Part shown: positions 34,780 to 44,067 of the stretch, piece by piece
Position numbering within the stretch: position 1 is the first letter of the stretch
How the letters are laid out: each line of letters begins with the position of its first letter
DNA from: CAYFPS01 sp964345075
GTDB lineage: Bacteria; CAIWAD01
DNA length: 64,000 nucleotides
Direction of reading: 5' to 3'
NCBI GenBank assembly: GCA_964345075.1
Contig: CAYFPS010000013.1
Coordinates: 1 to 64,000, forward strand
Made by a program: the position numbers and the translations under genes
The notes under the pieces: model-generated
Database searches by the model: none
Seen by the model: the letters and a program-made list of their open reading frames with translations, nothing else
What the model was told of the DNA's origin: nothing

Positions 34780-37700
34780 CAGTCGCCTCCTGCATGGGAA
34801 CCACGAGCTCACTGGCCAGCTGCTCCAGCTTTTCGCTGACGGGATTGTGTGCGGTCCAGTCTTCGCCGTTGCGCAGAAGTCGTAGCGCGGGATTGTTGAT
34901 CACATAATCCTTGCGCTCAAATCCGGAAATGCCGAACCATGGAGTCTTGTTCTTCAGTACAATGATTTCGGGAATCCAGGGCAACCACTCCCGTGTACCC
35001 TTAAGGCAGTGTGTCACCAGCACGTCAAGATGCGCGCGAGCTTGTTCAGAAGGAATCGGCTTGAAGCGAATGTGCTTGCTGCCGTGCAGGATATAAGTCG
35101 CCATCTGTGCATTCGGCCGCACAAGCTGAAGTGCAAGGTGAGTGATCCAGTGTGCAAAACAGTGATGCGTCTGTGGCTTGTCATCATTGTGATGACGAAC
35201 AAGGCGAGCCTTCTGGTGAAGCCGATCAATTTCCCCGACCAGGCGGAGCTTGTTCAGGGTAAAATCGAACTCAATTGAGTCGACAGCATCACCCAGTTGG
35301 GGCGTCAGGGCCTCTTCCTGTGCTTCAAGCTTATCCAGCCAATCGCGCAGGACGGCCTGATCTTCTTCACCCTGTGCCTGCCAGGCAAGCCGTCCACCAG
35401 CCTCAAGCATGGCCCGCTGTTCCACTTCGGACAAGCCCTTCGCCTGAAGTTCCAGCGTCTTGGCGCGCAGCGCATAGTTCGCCAGTCTGTCATGGGCGAT
35501 TGGTTCAAGCTCTTCGGGCTTGTCTGTATCACGAGGGAGATAAAGTCCAAGGCTTCGCTTCAGCAGCCACACGGCCGGGTTTCGATAGAAACGAATCAGC
35601 TCTTGCAGACTGAGCGACGCTGGCAGTTCGGCTGCTGGATTCGCCAGTGGCACAGGGCTTGTCCTGACATGACCCGGCCTGCAGGAAAGGCTGGCTGAGG
35701 CCAGGGAGTCTGGATCACAGGATTGTAGCAGGGAGTCTGCCTGAAAATGCTTGCTGTCATGGCGGTTCAGAGGTACATCGGTAATGAACATGCCCGCGGC
35801 ACCACTGGACTGGCCAAGGGTATCAAGCAACTCGCTCAAGCAAGCGCTGGGTTGGCGCTTTGTGTTGTCCTTCTGCTCGCGGCCCGTGTAGAAGAAAAGA
35901 AGGTGGTCTCTGGCCTGCAATAGAGTGTCAAGGAACAGACCACGGTCCTGGTCGCGCGGGGAGCGATCACCGGGTCTGCGTTCTTCCTGACTCAGGTCGA
36001 GCTCGTCGCGACTGCTGCCGCGGGGAAAACTGCCGTCATCCATGCCCAACACGGCGATAACCCGTGCCGGAACCTTGTTCACGGCCAGCATGGGAGCAAA
36101 GATCAGGCTGCCATCAAAGCCACCGCCCCGAATGCCCTGATTTGCGGCGATCCTTTCTTCGAGCAGTCGATGGAATGTGGCTTGCGATAAACGTGTATCA
36201 CAATCTCCAACGCGGGCATTTGCAGCCATTTCCCGCAAAACGCGCGACAAGTGCTTGCGCTCCTGCTCTTCGATGCCTTCTGGTTTGAGGGCTGCTCCCA
36301 GAAAGCTTGAAGTGACCTCAACCCAGTCCTCCATGCTGCGCCTTGTCTCGGGGTCTGATACGATCGGCTTCAGCATTTCAAGCAGAATCAGCAGGGCTTC
36401 CATGAGTTCACGATCATCACGCTCCGTATCAAGTGGAAGTGTGCCGGAGATGATGCCTGCATCCTGTGTTACAAGCCCCAGCGTCAATCGATCCAGGAGG
36501 CTTTCAAGTGTGTTACGACGGGCGCCATCCAATCCGGCCAGGCCGGTTGACTCGTGATCTCGACCCCAGCGATAGCCCGCCCGGGAGAAGAGAGCCGCCA
36601 GGCTCCCGCGGACATTGCCGTTTAGCGAGAGCCGTCTGCGCAGAGAGGCACAATCGAAAAGCTCCAGCAGGGCGGCGTTCGTCCACTGCCGCTGATTCAG
36701 CGAAAGTGCTGCAAGCAGGCAGCGACCGATATCTCCGCGCCAGGGTGGTGTTCCAAAGATCTTCCAGGGTATTCTTGCGTCAGGGTGAATGGACTCCCAG
36801 ACCGCCTCGATGGCTGGCTGGGCAGCGGGCATGTCGGGAACAACCACAAGAAAGTCTGATGGCCGGAGACTGCTATCCAGGCGCATCAGGCGCATGACCT
36901 GATCGTGCAGGACTTCTGCCTGGCGAGTAAGGCTGTGACACGAAAAAACGCGCAATGAATCGTCCAGCCCCGCCTTTTTGGGTTCGGGATTTTTCAATTC
37001 ACGCAAACTGCTCTCAAGCCGGGAAAGACATGTATCACGCTCTGGACGAGGCGGGGCTTTCATGTCCTTCAGGTGGCTCTCTTCTTCCAGCAGCAGATCC
37101 AGCAGTTCGGCCCGCTCGCGGCCATTGTTAAGAAGGATGCGCGGCTCCAATTCTGCCTGCTCGGTGATACTCAATTCTTCGGGTAAAAGCCACTTGCGCC
37201 GACGTACGCGCCGGTTGTCTTTTTCCAGATCCGACCAGTAATCCTCGGAAGCCGTGTGTACCATCACTTCCATTCTACTGACGGGCATGGCACCCAGGAC
37301 AAGCCCCAGCACCCTTGTCAGGCTGGATGGGCAGAAGTAATGAACGAGTGAATCCGCGCCGGGTCCGGGGCGCTTTTCTATTGGCAGGCTTAGCCAGTTA
37401 GCCAGCAGGCGGGCGCGATGGGGCTGTGATGTATCACGAACGAGCTCGCGCCAGAGAATTTGCTGCCAGCTGCTGAAGGGATGAGCGTCCGGCGGCTTCG
37501 TTGCGCCATTGAAGAGACGGGCGGCGCCGGAATCACCCTCCCATTCAAGCAGCCAGTCCGGGCGATAAACCTGATAAGCATCGTAGCAGCGGGCCAGTCT
37601 GGCCGACAGCTCCAGCAGGCCAAACTCGCTTCGCTGATTGCTCTGCCAGGCCTTAAGCGCGGCAAACTCTTCTTTGTCCAGCCAGTCCGGCAGAATGCGG

Positions 37701-37987
37701 GCGATGCGCCAGCGAAGAACTTCCGCGCTCCAGCGATCCTCTTGTGTTTTATCCTCAAGCAGGGGGGCCAGCAGCTGCTGCCAGACAAAACTCCACGGCA
37801 AAGGAAAATGAACATTCGTGCAGTGGCCGTTTATGTGGGCAAGCTCCATGGTCAGCCAGCGGGCCATGCCCACATTTTCAACAATCACATGGCGGGCTTG
37901 TAAAGGATGCCGGTTGTCCTGTCCAAGAGATTCGGCCAGATGCCTCACCAGAAGTCTGATATCCTTGCAGGTATGAACATGTAGCAT
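34769..37987 (-). CDS. recC: Exodeoxyribonuclease V subunit gamma (RecC)
   Basis: The 1072-residue protein starts at ATG 37987 with MLHVHTCKDIRLLV and shows the RecC-specific block ENVGMARWLTMELA, typical of the inactivated helicase-like N-terminus that reads the single strand for Chi in E. coli. It also has FPRGSSRDELDL in the central part and a C-terminal inactive nuclease-like fold. No strong ribosome site is seen upstream. It is first in a recC-recB-recD unit with overlapping junctions, which implies coupled translation of the three subunits. E. coli RecC is 1122 residues. Confidence 0.94.
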   Translation of the reverse strand: MLHVHTCKDIRLLVRHLAESLGQDNRHPLQARHVIVENVGMARWLTMELAHINGHCTNVHFPLPWSFVWQQLLAPLLEDKTQEDRWSAEVLRWRIARILPDWLDKEEFAALKAWQSNQRSEFGLLELSARLARCYDAYQVYRPDWLLEWEGDSGAARLFNGATKPPDAHPFSSWQQILWRELVRDTSQPHRARLLANWLSLPIEKRPGPGADSLVHYFCPSSLTRVLGLVLGAMPVSRMEVMVHTASEDYWSDLEKDNRRVRRRKWLLPEELSITEQAELEPRILLNNGRERAELLDLLLEEESHLKDMKAPPRPERDTCLSRLESSLRELKNPEPKKAGLDDSLRVFSCHSLTRQAEVLHDQVMRLMRLDSSLRPSDFLVVVPDMPAAQPAIEAVWESIHPDARIPWKIFGTPPWRGDIGRCLLAALSLNQRQWTNAALLELFDCASLRRRLSLNGNVRGSLAALFSRAGYRWGRDHESTGLAGLDGARRNTLESLLDRLTLGLVTQDAGIISGTLPLDTERDDRELMEALLILLEMLKPIVSDPETRRSMEDWVEVTSSFLGAALKPEGIEEQERKHLSRVLREMAANARVGDCDTRLSQATFHRLLEERIAANQGIRGGGFDGSLIFAPMLAVNKVPARVIAVLGMDDGSFPRGSSRDELDLSQEERRPGDRSPRDQDRGLFLDTLLQARDHLLFFYTGREQKDNTKRQPSACLSELLDTLGQSSGAAGMFITDVPLNRHDSKHFQADSLLQSCDPDSLASASLSCRPGHVRTSPVPLANPAAELPASLSLQELIRFYRNPAVWLLKRSLGLYLPRDTDKPEELEPIAHDRLANYALRAKTLELQAKGLSEVEQRAMLEAGGRLAWQAQGEEDQAVLRDWLDKLEAQEEALTPQLGDAVDSIEFDFTLNKLRLVGEIDRLHQKARLVRHHNDDKPQTHHCFAHWITHLALQLVRPNAQMATYILHGSKHIRFKPIPSEQARAHLDVLVTHCLKGTREWLPWIPEIIVLKNKTPWFGISGFERKDYVINNPALRLLRNGEDWTAHNPVSEKLEQLASELVVPMQEATDVS

Positions 37988-38106
37988 GGAGGGCCCCTTT
38001 AAGTCTGCTGTACAAGGTACGAAGGGGTAGGACATTTGGCAGTTGCCAGATACCAGCGGGCCAGCAGGTCAGTCAGAGAGGCGTCAGGCGTTAGCAAAGC
38101 CGCGAA

Positions 38107-38171
38107 GTGTCAGGAATCCTTGACGGACGGGAGCTTCGGTGCCAGACACGTGTCTGGCACGTGCCTGACAC
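38107..38171. repeat. Palindromic hairpin cluster upstream of recC
   Basis: Positions 38139-38160 form a perfect 22-base palindrome with half-site GTGCCAGACAC. It is followed by GTGCCTGACAC, and a GTGTCAGG at 38107 can pair with it. A second inverted repeat with TGGCAACT/AGTTGCCA arms lies at 38210-38233. Such GTGCC-rich palindromes are typical of REP elements; no transposase is present. It lies within the 465-base recC-RND gap. Confidence 0.6.
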
Positions 38172-38251
38172 TTTTCATACGCGAAATCATAACACAGCTA
38201 CACAGCTCCTGGCAACTAGCAGGCCAGTTGCCAGATTCCAGCCAGAAGTCA

Positions 38252-38373
38252 GCGGGCCAGTGGGTCAGTTGTCGACGCAGTCGGCAAATGGCCCCTGGCG
38301 AAGTGCCGATCGATCGGCACGGCTCCGCTTCAGCAAAGACCGTCTTCGGGCTGAAGCAGAAGCGGTCTGGCAC
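38252..38373. repeat. Structured intergenic repeat, copy C (3' half)
   Basis: This copy matches the 3' half of copies A and B2 from GGGCCAGTGGGTCAG through GTCGGCAAATGGCCCCTGG to AAGCGGTCTGGCACC. Its hairpin is GTGCCGATCGATCGGCAC (38303-38320). The loop differs from copies A/B, but the stem is kept and even extended, which argues for selection on the structure. Confidence 0.7.
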
Positions 38374-38396
38374 CACCCCGGAACCTCGGGCGAATA

Positions 38397-38430
38397 AAAG
38401 GCCCCCGCAGCTCAGCACAACGGGGGCCTT
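38397..38430 (-). terminator. Terminator of the RND efflux operon
   Basis: Read on the minus strand, AAGGCCCCCG and CGGGGGCCTT arms are followed by TTATT, about 25 bases after the permease stop codon. Confidence 0.8.
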
Positions 38431-38452
38431 GAGACAGGCGAGTTTGACGGGA

Positions 38453-41400
38453 TCAGCCTTCGTTGATCAGGCCGCCAAAGCGTTTTTTCAGTTTGCCGTT
38501 GAGTGTGTCAACCACTGAATACATCACGGGCACGACAATCAGGGTCAGGCCTGTGGCAAAGAGCAGGCCGAAGATGACTGCAATGGCCATCGAGCTCCAC
38601 CACTGACTTGAATCACTGCCAAAGACCCACTCGAATTCCTTGAAGTTGAAACTGATTCCAGTGGCCATCGGCACCAGGCCGAGGATGGTTGTGGTTGCGG
38701 TTAGAAGGACGGGCCTCAGGCGCGTGGCCCCGGCCAGTACAACGGCCTCCCGCTTTTGCATGCCGCTCTGACGCAACTGAATCGTGTAATCAAGCAGCAC
38801 AATGGCGTTGTTTACCACCACGCCCGCCAGACTGATTACACCGACACCGGTCATGATAATGCCGAAGGGCATTCGCGTAATCAGCAGTCCGCTGAACACA
38901 CCCACCAGCGAAAGCAGCACGCTGAAAATGATGATCATGGGTGTTGTCAGGCTGTGAAATTGTAACACGAGCACCATGCCAATGGCGAAAACAGCAATCA
39001 GGAAGGCGCGTCCCAGGAACTCTTCGGCTTCCTGCTGATCCTTGCTTTCGCCCGTGAAGGCCATGCTGTAGCCACGCGGCAGCTCGTGCTCGGCCAGCAG
39101 GGCCTTGACCTCGTTCAGGGCATCGTTGGCCAGACGCCCTTCAACATCGGACGAGACTGTGACCACGCGCTGCTGGTCCTTGCGCACAATGCCACCCAGG
39201 CCGGTCGTCAGGTCAACACTGGCCACACTTGAAAGCGGAACCATGTCCCCGCCTTCGACCATGAGTGTCAGGTCCTCGATGTCTTCAACCCGTGTCCGGT
39301 GCTTCTTGTCCAACCGAACGGTGATATCAATGTCGTCCTCACCATCACGGTAACTGCCGGTTTCTGCGCCATTGAAGGCCGTACGCACCACACCACCGAT
39401 TTGTGCTGAGTTGACACCGAGAAAGGCTGCCCGTTGGCGGTCGACCCGGATCTGAATCTCCGGCTTGCCGCGATCGAAGTCATTCTGCAGGTTGACCAGC
39501 CCCTCTACGCCCTTCACCTTTTCGATGATCTCATCGGCGATGTCACCCAGCGTGGCAAAGGCATCACCGGAGATCTCAATGTTGACGGGCTTGCCAGTGG
39601 GCGGGCCCTCTTCGAGCTTCTGCACAACAACCTCGGCACCAGTGACATCACGCACATCACTGCGAATGTCCAGGATGGTTTCGGGTGTCGGCCGGTTGCG
39701 GAATTCGCGATCAACCATATCAATAGATATGCGACCCTTGTTGGCCGGCCCGCCACTGGGGCCAAAGGCATCGAAATCACCGGTGCCGACACCCGCATTT
39801 CCCACATAGGTCAGGATGTTGGGGTACTTCTTCAGCGAGTCTTCCGTTGACTTAAGGAAGGCGTCGGTTGCTTCCAGTCGTGATCCGGAAGGCAGCTCGT
39901 AATCCACAAAGACCTTCTTGGGGTCGATCTCTGGGAAGAATTCAACGCCAGTTCCAAAGACGCCATAGAGACCGATCACGCCAAAGAGCGAGAAGTGCGC
40001 CAGGGAAAGCACGAAAACCCTGTGATTCAAACTCCAGACCAGGGCCCGGCGGTAGAGACCGACGAAAGCACTGTCCTGAAGGCGGTCCTGCTCCACGTGC
40101 TTTGACTTGACATGCATCAGACTGCCAGCGATGACAGGGTTGATTACCAGACCGACAAAGAGCGAGCTCGTCAGTGTGACAATCAGCGTAATCGGCAAGT
40201 AGCTCATGAACTCGCCCATGATGCCGGGCCAGAATACCAGTGGCAGGAAGGCGCAGAGCGTGGTTGCCGTGGAGGCGGTCACGGCCCAGGCAACTTCTGT
40301 AACACCCCTGTGTGCTGCCTGTGCAGGCTTCAGCCCTTCTTCCATGTAGCGATAGATGTTCTCAACGATCACAATCGCGTTGTCCACGAGCATGCCCAGC
40401 GCCAGAATAAGACTGAAGAGCACGACCATGTTCAGTGTGTAGCCCATCACGTCCAGCGCGATGAAACTGATCAGCATGGAAAGAGGAATGGCCACGGCAA
40501 CAAACATTGATGTGCGGAAGCCGAGGAAGAAGACGAGCACCAGCACCACCAGCACAAGGCCATTGATGATGCCGTTTTCCAGCTCGTCCACCATCATTTT
40601 GATGTCCTTGGACTGGTCGCTGGTGAATGTAACACGAGTGGTTGGTGGCAGATCCGGGAGCATGTCGGCGATCACGGAGCGGACATCTTCCACGATGTGA
40701 ATGATGTTCTCGCCACTACGCTTGGACACGCTGATTGTGATACAATCGAGACCCTCCATGCGGGCCGTGCTCGATGGATCCTTGAAGCCGTATACGACAG
40801 TGGCCAGGTCGCGCACATACACAGGGAAGTGCTCGTCGGCCTTGACCACAAAATTCTCGATCTCGTGGGGATCGTCGATTTCACCCGGTACGCGCAGCAG
40901 GAAACTGTAATCGCCAACATCGATGTTTCCGCCCGGCAGGTTGAGGTTCTCGTTGAGGATAGCCATCTGCACATCGGAAAGCGCCAGTCTGTAGTGGCGC
41001 AGCTTCTCCGGATCCACATTGACCTGAACTTCCCGCTCCAGCCCTCCTGACAGTGATACATCGAGAATGCCTTCCACCTGCTTCTCGATTTCGTCCTTGA
41101 TATCCTCGGCCACATCCTTCAACTGAACGAGTCCGTACTCACCCGAGACATTGACCAGAAGGATGGGGAAGGCGCTGAAGTTGAGCTCGCTGATGATTGG
41201 ATCCTCGGCATCCGTCGGCAGCTCCGGCTTGGCCAGATCGACCTTTTCCCGAACCTTGGCGAGAACAGCATCGATGTCTTCGTCAGGATCAAACTCGATG
41301 GTGATGGCACTCAGGCCCTCACTGCTCATCGAGCGCATCTCCTTGATGTTGTCGATCTCGCCCAGTTTCGTTTCGATCTCCTTGGTGATCAGGTTTTCCA

Positions 41401-41575
41401 TGTCTTCAGGACTTGTCCCGAAGTAGAAGGTGTTGACGATCACATAGGGGATGGTGACATCGGGTGATGCTTCGCGAGGCAGCGAGAAATAGCTGTTCAA
41501 GCCGAAGAGCACCGACATCACGATGATGGTGAAGACTGCCGGCCTGTTGACCAGTGCCCAGTCGCTGATTTTCAT
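38453..41575 (-). CDS. RND-family efflux permease (AcrB/MdtBC-like)
   Basis: The 1040-residue inner-membrane proton antiporter starts MKISDWALVNRPAVFTIIVM. It has twelve expected membrane segments in two groups (first at 13-30, then about 335-530, and again about 850-1020) separated by two large periplasmic loops. The TM4-type stretch LILALGMLVDNAIVIVENIYR includes the Asp conserved for proton relay. It is last in a TetR-TolC-adaptor-permease operon, 19 bases after the adaptor. Substrate cannot be read from sequence; drug or lipid export is likely from the family. Confidence 0.93.
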   Translation of the reverse strand: MKISDWALVNRPAVFTIIVMSVLFGLNSYFSLPREASPDVTIPYVIVNTFYFGTSPEDMENLITKEIETKLGEIDNIKEMRSMSSEGLSAITIEFDPDEDIDAVLAKVREKVDLAKPELPTDAEDPIISELNFSAFPILLVNVSGEYGLVQLKDVAEDIKDEIEKQVEGILDVSLSGGLEREVQVNVDPEKLRHYRLALSDVQMAILNENLNLPGGNIDVGDYSFLLRVPGEIDDPHEIENFVVKADEHFPVYVRDLATVVYGFKDPSSTARMEGLDCITISVSKRSGENIIHIVEDVRSVIADMLPDLPPTTRVTFTSDQSKDIKMMVDELENGIINGLVLVVLVLVFFLGFRTSMFVAVAIPLSMLISFIALDVMGYTLNMVVLFSLILALGMLVDNAIVIVENIYRYMEEGLKPAQAAHRGVTEVAWAVTASTATTLCAFLPLVFWPGIMGEFMSYLPITLIVTLTSSLFVGLVINPVIAGSLMHVKSKHVEQDRLQDSAFVGLYRRALVWSLNHRVFVLSLAHFSLFGVIGLYGVFGTGVEFFPEIDPKKVFVDYELPSGSRLEATDAFLKSTEDSLKKYPNILTYVGNAGVGTGDFDAFGPSGGPANKGRISIDMVDREFRNRPTPETILDIRSDVRDVTGAEVVVQKLEEGPPTGKPVNIEISGDAFATLGDIADEIIEKVKGVEGLVNLQNDFDRGKPEIQIRVDRQRAAFLGVNSAQIGGVVRTAFNGAETGSYRDGEDDIDITVRLDKKHRTRVEDIEDLTLMVEGGDMVPLSSVASVDLTTGLGGIVRKDQQRVVTVSSDVEGRLANDALNEVKALLAEHELPRGYSMAFTGESKDQQEAEEFLGRAFLIAVFAIGMVLVLQFHSLTTPMIIIFSVLLSLVGVFSGLLITRMPFGIIMTGVGVISLAGVVVNNAIVLLDYTIQLRQSGMQKREAVVLAGATRLRPVLLTATTTILGLVPMATGISFNFKEFEWVFGSDSSQWWSSMAIAVIFGLLFATGLTLIVVPVMYSVVDTLNGKLKKRFGGLINEG

Positions 41576-41594
41576 GCCTTGCTGGCTCCTTGTC

Positions 41595-42665
41595 TCAGTT
41601 GGCGACGACGCGCAGGGGCTGGCCGTCTACAAGTCCGCGGTATCCACTCGTAATCAGGTGCTCGCCGGCCTTCAGGCCGCTTGTGATTTCCACTCGTGAT
41701 CCATCACGATCGCCCAGTGTCACACGCCTGTGTACGGCCAGACCGTTCTCCTCAATGAACAGGAAGTGGTGATCGGGTGCAGACTGAACAATCGTTACCG
41801 GCACAACCACCGTGCTGGCGTTGTGTTCGCGCAACAGCTCCACCTGGCAGGCCATTCCGACCTTGAGGCGGGAATTTCCTGTGATACGAGCTTCCATTGG
41901 CAGTGTGCGAGAGCGTCCGTCCAGAACATTTCCGGCCCACGTGATCTTCCCAGAAGCATCGATGCCAGCCTCCGGAACGCGAATCTCAACGGCATCGCCC
42001 TTGCGGCCGTAGCCGACCTGGTTCTCGGGAAGCCCGAAGCGGACCTTCAACTCGCCATCCTGCACAAGCTGCATCACGGGCGTACCGGGTGATACAAGTT
42101 CGCCGGTATCCACAAATCGCTCGGCTATGGTTCCTGTAAACGGCGCTGTGATAAAGCAGTTTTCCAGATCGATGCGCGCGTTGGCCAGTCCGGCCTCTGC
42201 CATTTTGAGGCTATTTGACGCCTTGCGCCAGTCGTTCTCCGAAATGCCTTGCCCCTGCTTGTACAGCCTGTCGGCCATATCGAAATCAAGCCGCGCATTT
42301 TCCAGCTGGGCCTGGGCCGCGTCGAAACCGGCTTGGTAGCGCCTGCTGTCCAGAACCACCAGTGTATCACCCTTTTCTACGCTGGCACCTCGGTCAGCGC
42401 GAACGCGCAGCAGGCGTGCGCCAACTTCGCAGGCCAAAAGTGCGTCCGTTTGCGACTGAACCTCGCCAACCAGGCTGAGCCTGCTGACGAAAGCACCGGA
42501 CTCGACGGGGGAAATGGCAACATTGATCTGCTGCTCGTGCGTGGCGCTGTTCATGGTGTCGCTGTTCTGTGCTGCGTTGCTCTCCTCGTTGCAGCCGGTC
42601 AGGACTGAGAAGGCGAGCAACATGGTGGTAGAGGCAAGGGCCCCGCGCCAGATTTTGTGATTCAT
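41595..42665 (-). CDS. RND periplasmic adaptor (membrane fusion protein), lipoprotein
   Basis: The 356-residue protein has a lipoprotein signal with lipobox LTGC (Cys 25). It then shows the order expected of an HlyD-type adaptor: a lipoyl half (LLRVRADRGASVEKGDTLVVL), a helical hairpin (FDAAQAQLENARLDFDMADRL), the second lipoyl half (CFITAPFTGTIAERFVDTGE), and beta-barrel and membrane-proximal domains. It links the permease encoded downstream to the TolC-type channel encoded upstream. Gaps of four and 19 bases to its neighbours support a single operon. Confidence 0.92.
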   Translation of the reverse strand: MNHKIWRGALASTTMLLAFSVLTGCNEESNAAQNSDTMNSATHEQQINVAISPVESGAFVSRLSLVGEVQSQTDALLACEVGARLLRVRADRGASVEKGDTLVVLDSRRYQAGFDAAQAQLENARLDFDMADRLYKQGQGISENDWRKASNSLKMAEAGLANARIDLENCFITAPFTGTIAERFVDTGELVSPGTPVMQLVQDGELKVRFGLPENQVGYGRKGDAVEIRVPEAGIDASGKITWAGNVLDGRSRTLPMEARITGNSRLKVGMACQVELLREHNASTVVVPVTIVQSAPDHHFLFIEENGLAVHRRVTLGDRDGSRVEITSGLKAGEHLITSGYRGLVDGQPLRVVAN

Positions 42666-42669
42666 CGTT

Positions 42670-44067
42670 CTATTTCCCTTCGTCGATGTAGTCGGTTTGG
42701 TCCATCATCCCCAGCGCGTGTGCCAGCTGAATGCGGGCGCTGAGCAGATTGTATTCCGCCTCTGCCCGATTGAGCTCTGCAGCCTTCATTGCATTCCGTG
42801 CATCACGCAGTTCCAGTTCACTGCCGGCACCGGAAGCGCGGCGATTTTCAGCAATGGCGTAACCCTCGCTGGCGGCCTCCACATTGCGCTGCCAGGCTTC
42901 CATGTCCAGCGTGCGGCGAGCGAGCTCATTCATGGCTGTTTCTACATCCAGCTCGATGGCATCGTGCAACAGTTCCTGATCTGCGCGGGCCTTTCTCAGG
43001 TCCTGCTTGCCCATCTGAATCTGCGCGCTGGTGCGAAAGCCGGTAAAGATCGGCAGGCTTAGCTGCAGCCCCGCGTTCCAGCTGTTGCGCCATTCATCAT
43101 TCTGCGCGAAGAGATCCCAGCTTGTAACACGCTCCCAGTTGGCAAAAGCGGCCAGTGTGGGCAGCATCTGTGAGCGGTAGACGTTGACGGCGCGGCGATA
43201 ACCTTCTACGGAATGCACGGCAACCTGTGTTTCGGGGCGGTTTTCGGCGGCAAAGTCGATCAACTCTTCACGATCGATGGCAGCCACGTCGGGCAGGTCC
43301 TGACACAGTGGCCCAAATTGCTCCTTCAGCACCGTGTTACACATGCTGAAATCGTGTGTGACAATTTCCGTGCCCGGACTCAGGTCAAGCATCAGGGCAA
43401 GAGCCCGTGTTGCCTCGTCCTTTAGATTCTCAGCCTCGCGAAGAGCCGGGATAGAGTTGAGGTGTTCAACTTCGCTGCGCAAAAGGTCAAAGCGGCTTAG
43501 TGCGCCAATCTCGCTCAGGAGTATGGCATCCTCGTAGCGGGCGCGCGTCTGTGATACAAGATCTTCGTTTAACTGACGAAGCTCCTCCAGAAGATTGAGC
43601 CTTGCATAGAGCAGAAGGAAATCACGCAGGAGCGCTTCCCGCGTGGTGCGCAAACCGTGTTCGGCGACTTGGCTATATGATCGTGATACACCGATTGCAT
43701 TCAGCACACTGCCGGAAAATACCAGCTGTGTCGCTTCCAGCTTGAGCGAATAGTTGTCTTCAGCAGCCGTCATCAGATTGCTGGGACCATCGTCGGTCTC
43801 GAAGCTGAAGGATTGAATATTGCCCAGCCTGGTGCCGGTGGCGCTTGCGCTCAGCTGTGGAAAGGCGTCAGCGGCGGCATCCTGGACATTCAGCCTGGCC
43901 TTTTCCATATCCGCCAGAGCCTTCTGATACTCGCGATTGTGCGCAAGCAGCCACTCCACGGCTTCACCGGGTGGCTGGTCAAAGGGGGCTTGTTCCTGCG
44001 CTTCTGCCAGATTTACCAGCAGCAGGAGGCAGGCCGTGGCCAATCCTTTTGATAGAAATGAGTTCAC
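42670..44067 (-). CDS. TolC-family outer-membrane efflux protein
   Basis: The 465-residue protein begins at GTG 44067 with a signal peptide (SKGLATACLLLLVNLAEAQ). It has two long coiled-coil repeats typical of TolC (EYQKALADMEKARLNVQDAA... and ELELRDARNAMKAAELNRAE). Its start codon shares one G with the TAG stop of the TetR gene (TAGTG), implying translational coupling. It would form the outer-membrane exit duct of the tripartite pump. Confidence 0.9.
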   Translation of the reverse strand: MNSFLSKGLATACLLLLVNLAEAQEQAPFDQPPGEAVEWLLAHNREYQKALADMEKARLNVQDAAADAFPQLSASATGTRLGNIQSFSFETDDGPSNLMTAAEDNYSLKLEATQLVFSGSVLNAIGVSRSYSQVAEHGLRTTREALLRDFLLLYARLNLLEELRQLNEDLVSQTRARYEDAILLSEIGALSRFDLLRSEVEHLNSIPALREAENLKDEATRALALMLDLSPGTEIVTHDFSMCNTVLKEQFGPLCQDLPDVAAIDREELIDFAAENRPETQVAVHSVEGYRRAVNVYRSQMLPTLAAFANWERVTSWDLFAQNDEWRNSWNAGLQLSLPIFTGFRTSAQIQMGKQDLRKARADQELLHDAIELDVETAMNELARRTLDMEAWQRNVEAASEGYAIAENRRASGAGSELELRDARNAMKAAELNRAEAEYNLLSARIQLAHALGMMDQTDYIDEGK

